A DNA stretch of 64,000 nt from a bacterium. Lineage in GTDB: Bacteria > CAIWAD01. Both the position numbers and the translations under genes were made by a program. The first letter of the stretch is position 1. Each line of letters opens with the position of its first letter. The stretch is taken from the NCBI GenBank assembly GCA_030429345.1, contig JAUIFJ010000010.1, positions 62,001 to 126,000 of the forward strand, written 5' to 3'. Shown piece after piece: positions 46,057 to 54,905 of this stretch. Under the pieces are notes generated by a model that worked only from the letters and a program-made list of their open reading frames with translations, was not told where the DNA came from and searched no databases.

Positions 46057-47219
46057 TGGCGGCCGGCGGCGGCCTGATGGTGGTCTGCGGCGAACCCAGC
46101 GGGGACGCGATCGCCGCCCGCGCGCTGCAGGAGCTGCGCCTGCTGCGTCCGGAACTGCAGGTCTTCGGGGTGGGCGGCGACCAGCTGCAGCAGGCCGGCA
46201 TGGAGGTCGTGCAACACATTCGCGAGCTCAGCGTGATGGGCCTGTGGGACGTGATCCGTCGGCTGCCCGCGATCCTGGGACGCCTGAAGCAGGTCGAGGA
46301 CCTGGCGATGCAGCGGCGTCCCGACCTGCTGCTGCTGGTCGATTATCCCGGCTTCAATCTTCGGCTGGCGCGTCGGCTGCATGGCCGAGTGCCGCACATC
46401 CTGTACTACATCTCCCCCAAGTACTGGGCCTGGAAGAAGGGCCGCAGGGGCCAGGTGGCCCGCTACGCGGACTCCGCCGCGCTGATCTTCCCCTTCGAGG
46501 AAGCCGACTACCGGGAGCTGGACTTCGACGCCAGCTATGTGGGACACCCGGTGCTCGACCTGGTCGAGAACGCGCCGGATCGACACACGGCCCGCTCCCG
46601 GCTTTCTTCCCTGGCCGGTGTAGAGGAGATCGGCCAGGAGGAGGCCCTTGTCTGCTTCTGCCCCGGCAGCCGCGAGACCGAACTGCGCCGGCATCTCCCC
46701 GTACTGGCCGACACGGCCGAGCGCCTGCGCCGGGGCGCACATCCGCCGCGCATCCTGCTGCAGCTGGCGGATGCCTTCGATCCGTCGCTGCGGCAAGAGG
46801 CGGCCCGTTCGATTCCGGGCTGCACGGTGATCCAGGGACATTTCCATGCCTGCCTGCGGGCGGCGGACCTGGCGCTCGTCGCCAGCGGCACGGCCAGCCT
46901 GGAGGCCGCGGCGCTGGGAACGCCGCACCTCGTGTTCTACCGTATGGATGCCTTCAGCATTTGGCTCGCGCACCGGGTGGTCGACCTGCGCTGGGTCTCG
47001 CCGGTGAACATCAGCGCCGGGCGGGAAGTGGTTCCCGAACTGCTGCAGAACCGGGCCAACGGCAAGGCGCTGGCCGACTGGTGCAGCCAGCAGCTCCGTT
47101 CCGGCCCCGGCGAAGACGCGTCGGGCGGTCTGCGCGCTTCCGTCGAAGAGGCCCTGGGCGGTCCCGGCGCTTCCCGCCGAGTCGCCGGCATGATCGTGGA
47201 CAAACTGGAGAACCCCTAG
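46056..47219 (+). CDS. lpxB: Lipid-A-disaccharide synthase LpxB
   Basis: The 387-residue GT-B enzyme shows CGEPSGDAIAARAL at its N-terminus, GVGGDQLQQAGM, LLVDYPGFNLRLA, YYISPKYWAWKKGR, VGHPVLD, PGSRETELRRHLP and VASGTASLEAAALGTP. It joins UDP-2,3-diacylglucosamine to lipid X to make the lipid A disaccharide. The start is GTG 46056, sharing its G with the ggt stop (TAGTG). It is followed by an lpxJ-like acyltransferase and lpxK, a compact lipid A segment. Confidence 0.96.
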   Translation: MAAGGGLMVVCGEPSGDAIAARALQELRLLRPELQVFGVGGDQLQQAGMEVVQHIRELSVMGLWDVIRRLPAILGRLKQVEDLAMQRRPDLLLLVDYPGFNLRLARRLHGRVPHILYYISPKYWAWKKGRRGQVARYADSAALIFPFEEADYRELDFDASYVGHPVLDLVENAPDRHTARSRLSSLAGVEEIGQEEALVCFCPGSRETELRRHLPVLADTAERLRRGAHPPRILLQLADAFDPSLRQEAARSIPGCTVIQGHFHACLRAADLALVASGTASLEAAALGTPHLVFYRMDAFSIWLAHRVVDLRWVSPVNISAGREVVPELLQNRANGKALADWCSQQLRSGPGEDASGGLRASVEEALGGPGASRRVAGMIVDKLENP

Positions 47220-47222
47220 ACC

Positions 47223-47894
47223 ATGGCCCGCTCGCGCAAGCTGGGATCCCGTATCACAACCTGGCTCGGCCTGCGCCTGGGCTGGCTGCTGCTTCTGTTC
47301 CTGCGGCTTCTCGTGCGTGTCCGCGTGGCCAACGGGGAGGTCTTCGAAGAGCTGAAACGAAACAGCCGGCCGATCCTGATCGCCGTGTGGCACGGCCGGA
47401 TCCTGCTGCCGATCCTGGTGCACCGCAACCAGGGAATCATCCCGATGATCAGCCAGAGCCGCGACGGGGAACTGATCACACGCGCCGTGGAGAAACTGGG
47501 CTACCGGGCAATTCGAGGCAGCAGCAGCCGGCGCAGCAAGGAGGCGATGCAGGAGATGATCGCCGCCCTGGCGCAGCCTTCCGCCGTCGCCGCCATCATG
47601 CCTGACGGCCCCACCGGTCCGCGACACAAGGCGAAGCCGGGCGTGATCCGCATCGCCCGGGAAGCCGGGGCCGTGATCCTCCCGATGAGTTTCGCCTGCC
47701 GCAGGCCCAAGATCTTCCGCAGCTGGGACCGCTTCCAGCTCTGGAAACCCTTCAGCCGCGCCGTCGTGCTCTACGGCGAGCCGATCCACCTGGACCCGGA
47801 GGCGAACCCCGAAGCGGATCGCCTGCGTGTCGAGGCCGCCCTGATCGCCGTCGAGGAAAGGTGTGACAACTGGTTTACCCGGGAGTCCGCATGA
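47223..47894 (+). CDS. DUF374 lysophospholipid-acyltransferase family protein (LpxJ-like)
   Basis: The 223-residue protein has an N-terminal membrane anchor (LGWLLLLFLRLLV), then VWHGRILLPILV, QSRDGELITRAVEKLGY, RGSSSRRSKEAM and MPDGPTGPRHKAKPGVI, the DUF374 signature. LpxJ of Campylobacterota is a DUF374 secondary acyltransferase of lipid A. The location between lpxB and lpxK supports the same role here, replacing LpxL/LpxM. It starts 3 bp after lpxB and overlaps lpxK by 4 bp. The exact acyl position cannot be told. Confidence 0.85.
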   Translation: MARSRKLGSRITTWLGLRLGWLLLLFLRLLVRVRVANGEVFEELKRNSRPILIAVWHGRILLPILVHRNQGIIPMISQSRDGELITRAVEKLGYRAIRGSSSRRSKEAMQEMIAALAQPSAVAAIMPDGPTGPRHKAKPGVIRIAREAGAVILPMSFACRRPKIFRSWDRFQLWKPFSRAVVLYGEPIHLDPEANPEADRLRVEAALIAVEERCDNWFTRESA

Positions 47895-48931
47895 TCGTCG
47901 GAGGTGAGCTGCTCGAGACCCTGAAGGGCCGTACGCCCTTGAGTCGCCTGCTCTCCCTGCCCTGGGGATGGCTCACGGACGCGCGCACGAAGGCCTACGC
48001 GGAAGGGCGCCTGAAGAGCGGCGGTGTCTCCGTTCCTGTGCTCTGCGTCGGAAACATCAGCGTCGGCGGAAGCGGCAAGTCGCCGCTCGTGATGCACCTG
48101 GCCCGCGAGCTCTCGGCCGCCAGGCCCCTGCCCTGGCTGGACGCCTCCTTTGCCGGGCGCAGAACCGCCATCCTCAGCCGGGGATACGGGCGCAAGAGCC
48201 GCGGCTTCGTCATGGTCAGCGAGGGCGAGGGGCCTCTGGTGGATGCCCGGCTCAGCGGGGACGAACCGGCCCTCTTCGCCCGAAGCCTTCCCGGTGTGAC
48301 GATCGCCGTCTGCGAGAACCGCCTCCATGGAGCACGCCAGCTGCAGGAACGGGGCATCGAACTGATCCTGCTCGACGACGGATTCCAGCATTTCCGCCTG
48401 CAGCGGGACCTGGACATCCTCGTCTGGGACTGCCGCATCGACCCGGCCCGCGAGTCCCTGCTGCCCTTCGGCAGGCTGCGCGAGAAGCCCGCGGCCGCCT
48501 CCCGCGCCGGCATCCTGGTGCTCAACCACTGCGCCAGCACCCGACGCGCGCTCCTGAGGCTGAACTGGTTCCGCCGGTATACGCAGGCGCCAGCCCTGGC
48601 CATGCGCACGCGTCACACGGGCCTGCGTGATCCGCAGACCGGCCTTGGGGAGCGGGCGCCTGGCGGGCGCTACGGGCTCTTCAGCGGCCTGGGCAATCCC
48701 CGCGCCTTCGAGGCGGAACTTTCCATGGAGTACGGGCTTCCCGCCTGGAGCCGACGATTCCGGGATCACCACTGGTTCGGTTCCCGGGACCTGGAGGAGC
48801 TCCGGCAGGCCGTCCACCGGCAGCGCCTGGACAGCCTGGTCTGCACCTGGAAGGATGTGGTACGCCTGCCGGAAGGCCACGGCCTGCCGATCCTGGTGGC
48901 GGAGCAGGAGGTGGAGTTGGTGGAGTTGTAA
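47891..48931 (+). CDS. lpxK: Tetraacyldisaccharide 4'-kinase LpxK
   Basis: The 346-residue protein has the LpxK P-loop variant GNISVGGSGKSP (residues 54-65, where GGTGKTP is usual), SRGYGRKSRGF, VCENRLHGARQL, LILLDDGFQHFRLQRD and DHHWF near the C-terminus. It phosphorylates the 4' position of the lipid A disaccharide at the inner membrane. ATG 47891 overlaps the preceding stop by 4 bp. The last 127 bp (from 48805) recur as a direct repeat at 54481-54610, after the beta-helix islet. Confidence 0.95.
   Translation: MIVGGELLETLKGRTPLSRLLSLPWGWLTDARTKAYAEGRLKSGGVSVPVLCVGNISVGGSGKSPLVMHLARELSAARPLPWLDASFAGRRTAILSRGYGRKSRGFVMVSEGEGPLVDARLSGDEPALFARSLPGVTIAVCENRLHGARQLQERGIELILLDDGFQHFRLQRDLDILVWDCRIDPARESLLPFGRLREKPAAASRAGILVLNHCASTRRALLRLNWFRRYTQAPALAMRTRHTGLRDPQTGLGERAPGGRYGLFSGLGNPRAFEAELSMEYGLPAWSRRFRDHHWFGSRDLEELRQAVHRQRLDSLVCTWKDVVRLPEGHGLPILVAEQEVELVEL
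48805..48931. repeat. Direct repeat, left copy: 3' end of lpxK
   Basis: These 127 bp, from GCAGGCCGTCC to the lpxK stop, match 54481-54610 with five substitutions and a 2-3 bp difference at the stop. Left and right copies have the same orientation and bracket the two beta-helix genes. Confidence 0.9.
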
Positions 48932-49226
48932 CACGCCGCCGACTCATACAGGGACGCGTCCCTGGATCGTTGCTGCATGATCCGGCAATTGGCGGCTGGC
49001 CGATGTCTCTGTTCGGTTCGTTTGTTTCCGCAGACAAACGGCACAGGAGGGGTTGCCCTGTAGAACTGCCGGCGCAGGCCGTTGGACGGAAGAGGCCGTT
49101 CATCTGCCGTTGAAATAATGACCAGCGCCTGGTTGGGAGTTTTGGATTCCGCTCTAGCCACCTCGCGGATTATCACTCCTTGACATTCGTCAAGAGAAAA
49201 CTGTTTCCAGAAATTCGCTCAGCGCG

Positions 49227-49254
49227 TTGACAATGACGACTGGGGGTGTATACT
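49227..49254 (+). promoter_or_regulatory. Near-consensus sigma-70 promoter for the beta-helix genes
   Basis: TTGACA (49227-49232) and TATACT (49249-49254) with 16 bp spacing make a near-perfect promoter. It lies in the 557 bp gap (48932-49488) after lpxK. Upstream at 49180-49193 is a short palindrome, TTGAC-ATTC-GTCAA, that could be an operator. The predicted start near 49261 leaves a roughly 228 nt leader containing the decayed sorting-domain remnant. Nothing else gene-like is seen in 48932-49226. Confidence 0.7.
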
Positions 49255-49370
49255 TAGTGCAGTAGATCTCGCCCCGGATTTCCATGTCTTTGCGGAGGGC
49301 TCGATCAGTCCCTACCCACTGATATAGAGTTCAGAATCCTGAGTTAGTGCCTGTAAGTCTGCATGGTTAA

Positions 49371-49478
49371 CAGAGAGAGCTCCTAACGGATGGCTCACAG
49401 CTTGCCAGCGGCGTCTACTTTGTTCAGGCAAATAGTCCGCTGGGCAGCGTGAGCAGGAAGATTCTCTTGCTCAAGTAG
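49371..49478 (+). pseudogene. Decayed C-terminal sorting-domain remnant
   Basis: In one frame this stretch reads LLTDGSQLASGVYFVQANS, then PLGSVSRKILLLK and a stop at 49476-49478. It aligns with the last 33 residues of the beta-helix proteins (LLRGDGLASGVYFVRVEAG, then RKVLLLK). A TAA at 49368-49370 closes the frame upstream and there is no start, so it is only the tail of a lost gene. It ends 10 bp before the next ATG; the AGGAGAG after its stop now serves as that gene's ribosome-binding site. Confidence 0.8.
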
Positions 49479-49488
49479 GAGAGATCCC

Positions 49489-51936
49489 ATGTTGGTCTCG
49501 TATCGATTGCTGGGGTGGATCCTGGGATTCCTGGGGTCCACCCCCTTTTTGCTTGCGGAACAACTCTATGTCCCGCAAGAATATCCAACCATCCAGGCTG
49601 CCCTGGATGCAACAGGCAGTGCGGATACAGTCTGGGTCAGCCCGGGCACCTACCAAGAACACCTGCTCATTCCCAGCCACGGTGTGACACTGCTTTCCAA
49701 TTATGTCGTCAGTTCGGATTCCAGCGACTGGCTGGGCACCGTGCTGGATGGTACGCACACTGGCACGGTACTGACTCTTCCTGACTGTTTTGGGAATCTG
49801 GTGCGCCTGCAGGGCTTTGTCATTGCCAACGGCTACGGCGCTGGAGAAACATCCGGTGGAATTCACTCATTCGATTCCGCTTCACTGGATTTAGAAGACA
49901 TCCTTTTTCAAGGGAATTTTACAGAGAACCAAGGGGCTTGCATGTATGTCAGACATGTTCACCCTGAAATTAGACTTAAAAACATCCTCGTCAGAAACCA
50001 ATCAACTTGTAGAGAAAGGAATATTCATATTTCGATTACAGGCAATATCTACGCAGACTCACTTCAGTTTGATGGAACAGACGATCAAGGAGCAGCAGGA
50101 ATAATTGATGCGACAGATAGTTTGTTTGTCTCCAATGTGCTCTTCCACAACTATAATACCAGCAGTAGCGCGAGGCTAAGCCTCGGTGGTCGGGAGTACA
50201 CGAAGATTGACAATGTTGAGATTACAAACAGCACTGGGCGAATTGCCACAATCTGCAGTCTGGGTGGCGGATACTCATACATTCGAAATGTCCACTTTCA
50301 TGACAACACCGTGCTTGCGCTGGATCCAAGTGGCGGCAACGTTGGACTACACTTCGACGGGAACCAGGTGTTCGCGGATAGCATCGTTGTAGAAGACTCC
50401 TATTCTGAATCGTGGCAATTGCTTTTCATAGAGCCGATGCGCGATGACCTGAATCTGTTCGATACCGGAAACGTCTCCAACCTGATTGTGCGCAACAATA
50501 TCGTGGGGGATACCCTCCTGCATGATGGGGATGGTTTCCATGGGCAAGTGGCCCGCATTCAGGACTGCAACCTTCGCAACAGCATCTTCACCGGAAACGT
50601 CAGTCAACTGCCAGTCTGGCCCCATGAGCACTTGTACTCCATTCGTGGGGGCGTCCTGTACATGACGCATGGCGGACTCGATACGCTGTACATGGAGAAT
50701 GTGGAAATCAGCCACAACATCCTGCATGATCCGGATGATTACGATGCTGTATCCTTCCAGGATCTGGAGCTGATTCTCGGCAACTGGGGCCGGGCACTGT
50801 ACCTGGAGTTGGGTACTTCCTTCGCCGTCTTCATGCGCGATTGCGTGTTCCATGAGAACCGGGAACCGAATCCTACACCCGAGACGGACTGGTATTGGAG
50901 CTTGGGGTCAACCTTGCACATCTTTTCGAATGGCTGGGGCCCGGGAGTAACGGAGACCCATATCGAGAATTGTTCATTCACGGATAACGACAATGGGGGA
51001 TTGGCGGCATGGTGGGCAAGTCACACAATCATTCGCAATTCGAATTTTACGAACAACAGGCGATACGGGCTTTGGTTAAATGGATACTATGCTGATGTCA
51101 GAAATACGCAAATTTCCGGAACAGTATCAGAATACTATGCACTGTCAACACGTCCCTCAAGGCAATGTGCGATTACAATCCATACGAATGATCCAGTGCC
51201 TCCGGTGCTGGACAATCTCACCATTACCGACAATGAATGCATCAACCTCTTTGCAACAACTCTAGCCGATCAACCAACCTCAACCATTCGAAACAGCTTG
51301 ATTGCACATAACAGCTATCAGCATTTGACAGCATTTTGGAATAACCCGGACCTGGACCAACCCACCAGCTTTGAATACTGCATCCTGCCCGAGCAACCAG
51401 ATGTCGGCGAGAACAACTTGATCGGGATCGATCCTCTTTTTGATGAGGAGCTGGGCGCGCCCTGGCTCTCCCCGGCTTCGCCGGCCATCGATGCCGGGGA
51501 TAGTGCTGCGGAATACAATGATCTGGAAGATCCCGCCGACCCCGGCTTTGCCCTCTGGCCCAGCCAGGGCGGCCTGCGCAACGACATCGGCTACACGGGC
51601 GGCCCTTATGCCGGGACTCTGGATCACCTGGTCCGCGTGACACCCAGCCCGGAGGACCGTGGACTCCTGCCGGCCACACTGCAGTTGCTTCCGAACTATC
51701 CGAATCCCTTCAACAGCCAGACCCGCCTGGAGTACGTCCTGCCGACAACAGGGTATGTGGCCATTCGCCTGTATGACATCCGGGGGCGGATGGTGAAGGA
51801 GCTGTTCCAGGGCAGCCAGGCAGTCGGCCTGCATCAGATGCTGCTGCGGGGGGACGGCCTGGCCAGCGGGGTATACTTCGTGCGGGTGGAGGCGGGAGGA
51901 GAGTCCGAGGTGCGGAAGGTGTTGCTGTTGAAGTGA
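49489..51936 (+). CDS. Secreted right-handed beta-helix protein with sorting domain (copy 1)
   Basis: The 815-residue protein has a signal peptide (MLVSYRLLGWILGFLGSTPFLLA). The beta-helix entry motif follows (YPTIQAALDATGSADTVWVS, then PGTYQEHLL), and after it many parallel beta-helix rungs with N-x-F-x-x-N turns (residues about 60-650). A T9SS-like C-terminal domain closes the protein (LLPNYPNPFNSQTRLEYVLP, then LASGVYFVRVEAG and RKVLLLK). Such proteins are usually exported polysaccharide-binding or -cleaving proteins or adhesins; I see no lyase catalytic signature. It has a strong promoter upstream. Base composition in the middle is visibly lower in GC than in the rest of the window. The paralogue follows 84 bp downstream. 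Confidence 0.85.
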   Translation: MLVSYRLLGWILGFLGSTPFLLAEQLYVPQEYPTIQAALDATGSADTVWVSPGTYQEHLLIPSHGVTLLSNYVVSSDSSDWLGTVLDGTHTGTVLTLPDCFGNLVRLQGFVIANGYGAGETSGGIHSFDSASLDLEDILFQGNFTENQGACMYVRHVHPEIRLKNILVRNQSTCRERNIHISITGNIYADSLQFDGTDDQGAAGIIDATDSLFVSNVLFHNYNTSSSARLSLGGREYTKIDNVEITNSTGRIATICSLGGGYSYIRNVHFHDNTVLALDPSGGNVGLHFDGNQVFADSIVVEDSYSESWQLLFIEPMRDDLNLFDTGNVSNLIVRNNIVGDTLLHDGDGFHGQVARIQDCNLRNSIFTGNVSQLPVWPHEHLYSIRGGVLYMTHGGLDTLYMENVEISHNILHDPDDYDAVSFQDLELILGNWGRALYLELGTSFAVFMRDCVFHENREPNPTPETDWYWSLGSTLHIFSNGWGPGVTETHIENCSFTDNDNGGLAAWWASHTIIRNSNFTNNRRYGLWLNGYYADVRNTQISGTVSEYYALSTRPSRQCAITIHTNDPVPPVLDNLTITDNECINLFATTLADQPTSTIRNSLIAHNSYQHLTAFWNNPDLDQPTSFEYCILPEQPDVGENNLIGIDPLFDEELGAPWLSPASPAIDAGDSAAEYNDLEDPADPGFALWPSQGGLRNDIGYTGGPYAGTLDHLVRVTPSPEDRGLLPATLQLLPNYPNPFNSQTRLEYVLPTTGYVAIRLYDIRGRMVKELFQGSQAVGLHQMLLRGDGLASGVYFVRVEAGGESEVRKVLLLK

Positions 51937-52020
51937 TGTTTTCTGCAGGAGTGATACGGCGAAGCTGAATCGACGAAATGGCTTTCGATTCTACGAGGGC
52001 CTGTTGCCCAGAGGCTTAGA

Positions 52021-54462
52021 ATGCGTGTCCTGCTTCTCATCCTGCTTGTCCTGCCCTCCGCCTGGGGGGAGATTCGGCATGTGCCTGAGGACTACGGGAC
52101 GATCCAGGAGGCCCTGGATGCCACGGATCCGGCGGATACAGTCTGGGTCAGCCCGGGCACCTATCATGAGCACCTTCTAGGTCCGACACATGGTTTCACT
52201 CTAATGTCGAACTATCCATTCTCTGGGGACAGTCTTGATATTTACAATACCATCCTCGATGGTTCTGAAACTGGAACATGCCTTAAGCTACGGAGTACCA
52301 ATTACAGCTGGGCTCGTTTACAGGGATTAACCGTTCAAAACGGTTATGGGACCGACCTTCCCGGCGGTTTGTTTTGTAATGACAGTACGCGAGTGGAGAT
52401 ATCACACGTACGAATTCTGAACCATCAATCCACGGGCCCCCCATACGATAATGCTGAGGCATCCTGTATCCGGATTCGGGTGCCTGTAATCGAAGCAGTG
52501 CTAAAGGATGTCGTGATCAGGAATCAAAGTGGTGATATAAGATCCGATATCACAGTTGATGTGGTTGAGAAACTGCAAGTTGATGGACTAGTGTTTGCTG
52601 GAAGTGATAGCACTTGGTACGGAAGTAGATTGCTTAGCATTGACTCACTTTTTGTTAGTGACCTGTCAGTGCAAAATTTCCAGCGAGTTTCTCAATCACT
52701 TCGCCTAGCAGGGTACCAGTATGTTCGATTAGATGATGTAGCTGTCTCCAATTGCAATGCTGATGGAGAGCCTATGATTGCGGTAGGGGGCGGAGTTGCA
52801 GAGCTTAACAGATTCAGCCTTACGGATTGTAATCATGTGGATAATGGTCAACACACGAATGCAACGATAGCCCTCATAAGCGTAGATCATCTAAAAGCAG
52901 ACTCACTTGTGATCCAAAGCAATACTGTGCTTGAAGACGACATCATCGAGTTTAGAGTCTCTGAAGAGGGTGCACAGAATTCACCCGGAAGCTCAATTCG
53001 ACGACTGCATCTGATAGGCAATGCAGCAGGACCGAATCCAACAAATCTCGATTCTCCATCGCCGCGAATAGCGTCCATACAGCGCTGCAGCCTATACGAC
53101 AGTTTCATCATAGGGAACCGTGTCCAACTTCCTGACTTCAGTGAGCAAGGCCTAGGAGTCTCCCTTCGTAGGGGTGCCGGCATGTACATCCATCACGATG
53201 TTCAAGATTCTCTTGTGCTATCTAACGTTGAATTCAGTAACAATGAAATATTGGATCCGGACGATCACTACAGTCTTATTCAGTCCCACGGTGCAGACCA
53301 GGTTCTGGGCAGTTTAGGAGGCGCACTCTACCTGAGTCTACATCACACTGGGAGTACTATTATTCGTGACTGTGTATTCGATCATAACAGAATAGAGAAT
53401 GTGGTTCCGGAAACGGACTTCTACTGGAGCATGGGAGCTACCGTATATATCTGGCAAGGATATCCTGGCGGAGTGGATAACACTATCATAGAGAACTGCA
53501 CCTTCACAAGAAATGATGAAGGCGGACTGATGGTTGCGGGAGAAGGTAACATTACTATACGTCAGTGCACCCTCAAAAATAACTTTCGGTATGGTCTTAC
53601 TCTGACTGGTCACAGATTCGATATGCAGAACGTGATGATTGATGGCGTCATTGCGCACGATTTTTTGCTGCAAGGATTCCCTAGTCGGCAATGTGCAATC
53701 AGCTTGGCTCAGCTTGATGCCGTTCCAAGCATATTCAGAAATGTAACCATCAGTGGCTGTGATGTCAGAAATCTCTTTTCTGGTACGTTCCCCGCTGTTG
53801 CTGAAACACAGTTTCAAAGTTTCCTGGTAACAGGGAACACCTACGATCACTTGCAAACACATTGGAATAACCCTGAGTATGATCAGGCCATCCGCTTTGA
53901 CTATTCGGTACTTCCAGAAGTGCCACAGGTTGGTGCGGATAACATCATCACAGAAGAGAACCAGTTTCATTTGGAACTAGGTGCACCCTGGTTGTCGGAA
54001 TCTTCGATTTGTATTGATAATGGTTCTGCAGATGTTGCATGGAATGACCCTGAAGATCCCGACAACCCCGGCTTTGCCCGCTGGCCCAGCCAGGGCGACC
54101 TGCGCAACGACATCGGCTACACGGGCGGCCCTTATGCCGGGACTCTGGATCACATCGTCCGCGTAGCGCCTCGCCCGGAGGACCGTGGACTCCTGCCGGC
54201 CAGACTGCAGTTGCTTCCGAACTACCCGAATCCCTTCAACAGCCAGACCCGTCTGGAATATGACCTGCCGACCACAGGGCCTGTATCCATTCGTCTGTAT
54301 GACATCCAGGGGCGAATGGTGAAGGAGCTGTTCCAGGGCAGTCAGGCGGTCGGCCGGCATCAAATGCTGCTGCGGGGGGACGGCCTGGCCAGCGGGGTAT
54401 ACTTCGTGCGGGTGGAGGCGGGAGGAGAGTCCGAGGTGCGGAAGGTGTTGCTGTTGAAGTGA
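52021..54462 (+). CDS. Secreted right-handed beta-helix protein with sorting domain (copy 2)
   Basis: The 813-residue protein is a paralogue of copy 1: signal peptide (MRVLLLILLVLPSAWG), YGTIQEALDATDPADTVWVS, a long beta-helix, and a C-terminal domain almost identical to copy 1. DNA identity is very high in the first ~150 bp (a 32 bp exact match at 52132-52163 and 49621-49652) and in the last 411 bp (54052-54462 and 51526-51936, no indels). The middle is diverged and AT-richer than any other gene in the window. This pattern suggests recombination or fast change of the surface-exposed part. Function is unknown. It is probably co-transcribed with copy 1. Confidence 0.85.
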   Translation: MRVLLLILLVLPSAWGEIRHVPEDYGTIQEALDATDPADTVWVSPGTYHEHLLGPTHGFTLMSNYPFSGDSLDIYNTILDGSETGTCLKLRSTNYSWARLQGLTVQNGYGTDLPGGLFCNDSTRVEISHVRILNHQSTGPPYDNAEASCIRIRVPVIEAVLKDVVIRNQSGDIRSDITVDVVEKLQVDGLVFAGSDSTWYGSRLLSIDSLFVSDLSVQNFQRVSQSLRLAGYQYVRLDDVAVSNCNADGEPMIAVGGGVAELNRFSLTDCNHVDNGQHTNATIALISVDHLKADSLVIQSNTVLEDDIIEFRVSEEGAQNSPGSSIRRLHLIGNAAGPNPTNLDSPSPRIASIQRCSLYDSFIIGNRVQLPDFSEQGLGVSLRRGAGMYIHHDVQDSLVLSNVEFSNNEILDPDDHYSLIQSHGADQVLGSLGGALYLSLHHTGSTIIRDCVFDHNRIENVVPETDFYWSMGATVYIWQGYPGGVDNTIIENCTFTRNDEGGLMVAGEGNITIRQCTLKNNFRYGLTLTGHRFDMQNVMIDGVIAHDFLLQGFPSRQCAISLAQLDAVPSIFRNVTISGCDVRNLFSGTFPAVAETQFQSFLVTGNTYDHLQTHWNNPEYDQAIRFDYSVLPEVPQVGADNIITEENQFHLELGAPWLSESSICIDNGSADVAWNDPEDPDNPGFARWPSQGDLRNDIGYTGGPYAGTLDHIVRVAPRPEDRGLLPARLQLLPNYPNPFNSQTRLEYDLPTTGPVSIRLYDIQGRMVKELFQGSQAVGRHQMLLRGDGLASGVYFVRVEAGGESEVRKVLLLK

Positions 54463-54480
54463 TGTCTGCTGGTACCAAGT

Positions 54481-54610
54481 GCAGGCCGTCCGCAAGCAGC
54501 GCCTGGACAGCCTGGTCTGCACCTGGAAGGATGTGGTACGCCTGCCGGAAGGCCACGGCCTGCCGATCCTCGTGGCGGAGCAGGAGGTGGAGCTGGTGGA
54601 GTTGGGTTAA
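54481..54610 (+). pseudogene. lpxK 3' fragment (right copy of direct repeat)
   Basis: This fragment encodes the last ~41 residues of LpxK (RLDSLVCTWKDVVRLPEG, then HGLPILVAEQEVELVELG) with no start or N-terminal part. It matches 48805-48931 at about 96 percent by direct alignment, with the differences grouped at the left edge (ACCGG/GCAAG), one in the middle, one near the end, and GGTTAA for TAA. It begins 18 bp after the stop of beta-helix copy 2. It marks the right boundary of the islet. Confidence 0.88.
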
Positions 54611-54645
54611 GTATGAAGTATGAAGTATGAAGTATGAAGTATGAA
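54611..54645. repeat. Heptamer microsatellite (GTATGAA)5
   Basis: Five perfect tandem copies of GTATGAA directly follow the lpxK fragment and fade into related words (GGCTGAA, GTCTAAG). The array abuts the islet boundary. The period of seven is not a multiple of three, but no gene spans it. Confidence 0.9.
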
Positions 54646-54905
54646 GGCTGAAGTCTAAGTCTGAAGAAATGATCGTGTAGACTTTGCTTTCTCTGTGTTC
54701 TCATTCTTCTTTGTGCTCTCTGTGCGAGTTCTTCCCGGAGGCAAGCTCTGCCTAGCCCGGTCATTCCTGCCGCCTTCCGTAGCTCTTGGCTTCTTGAGTT
54801 CTGAAGTTTCAAGCTCATGAAATTCAGGTACTTGAAACTGAAGCCCATCTTGGCATCCCGCTTGCGTTTCCCGCCGTGTCATTTCTTCGAAACGGGAACG
54901 GGATC
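54646..54905. other. Intergenic gap before the glycan operon
   Basis: No gene is seen. An inverted repeat AGTTTCAAG (54805-54813) and CTTGAAACT (54831-54839) could form a 9 bp hairpin. The stretch around 54690-54730 (CTCTGTGTTCTCATTC, then CTCTGTGCGAG) looks like a worn copy of the dispersed element at 375-481. No strong promoter for the downstream operon was recognised. Confidence 0.5.

Noticed and set aside
48932-49488. tRNA, integrase or transposase that would explain the islet as a mobile element
   Set aside because: I read the gap and the islet for these and found none. The direct repeat stands without a known mobilising gene.
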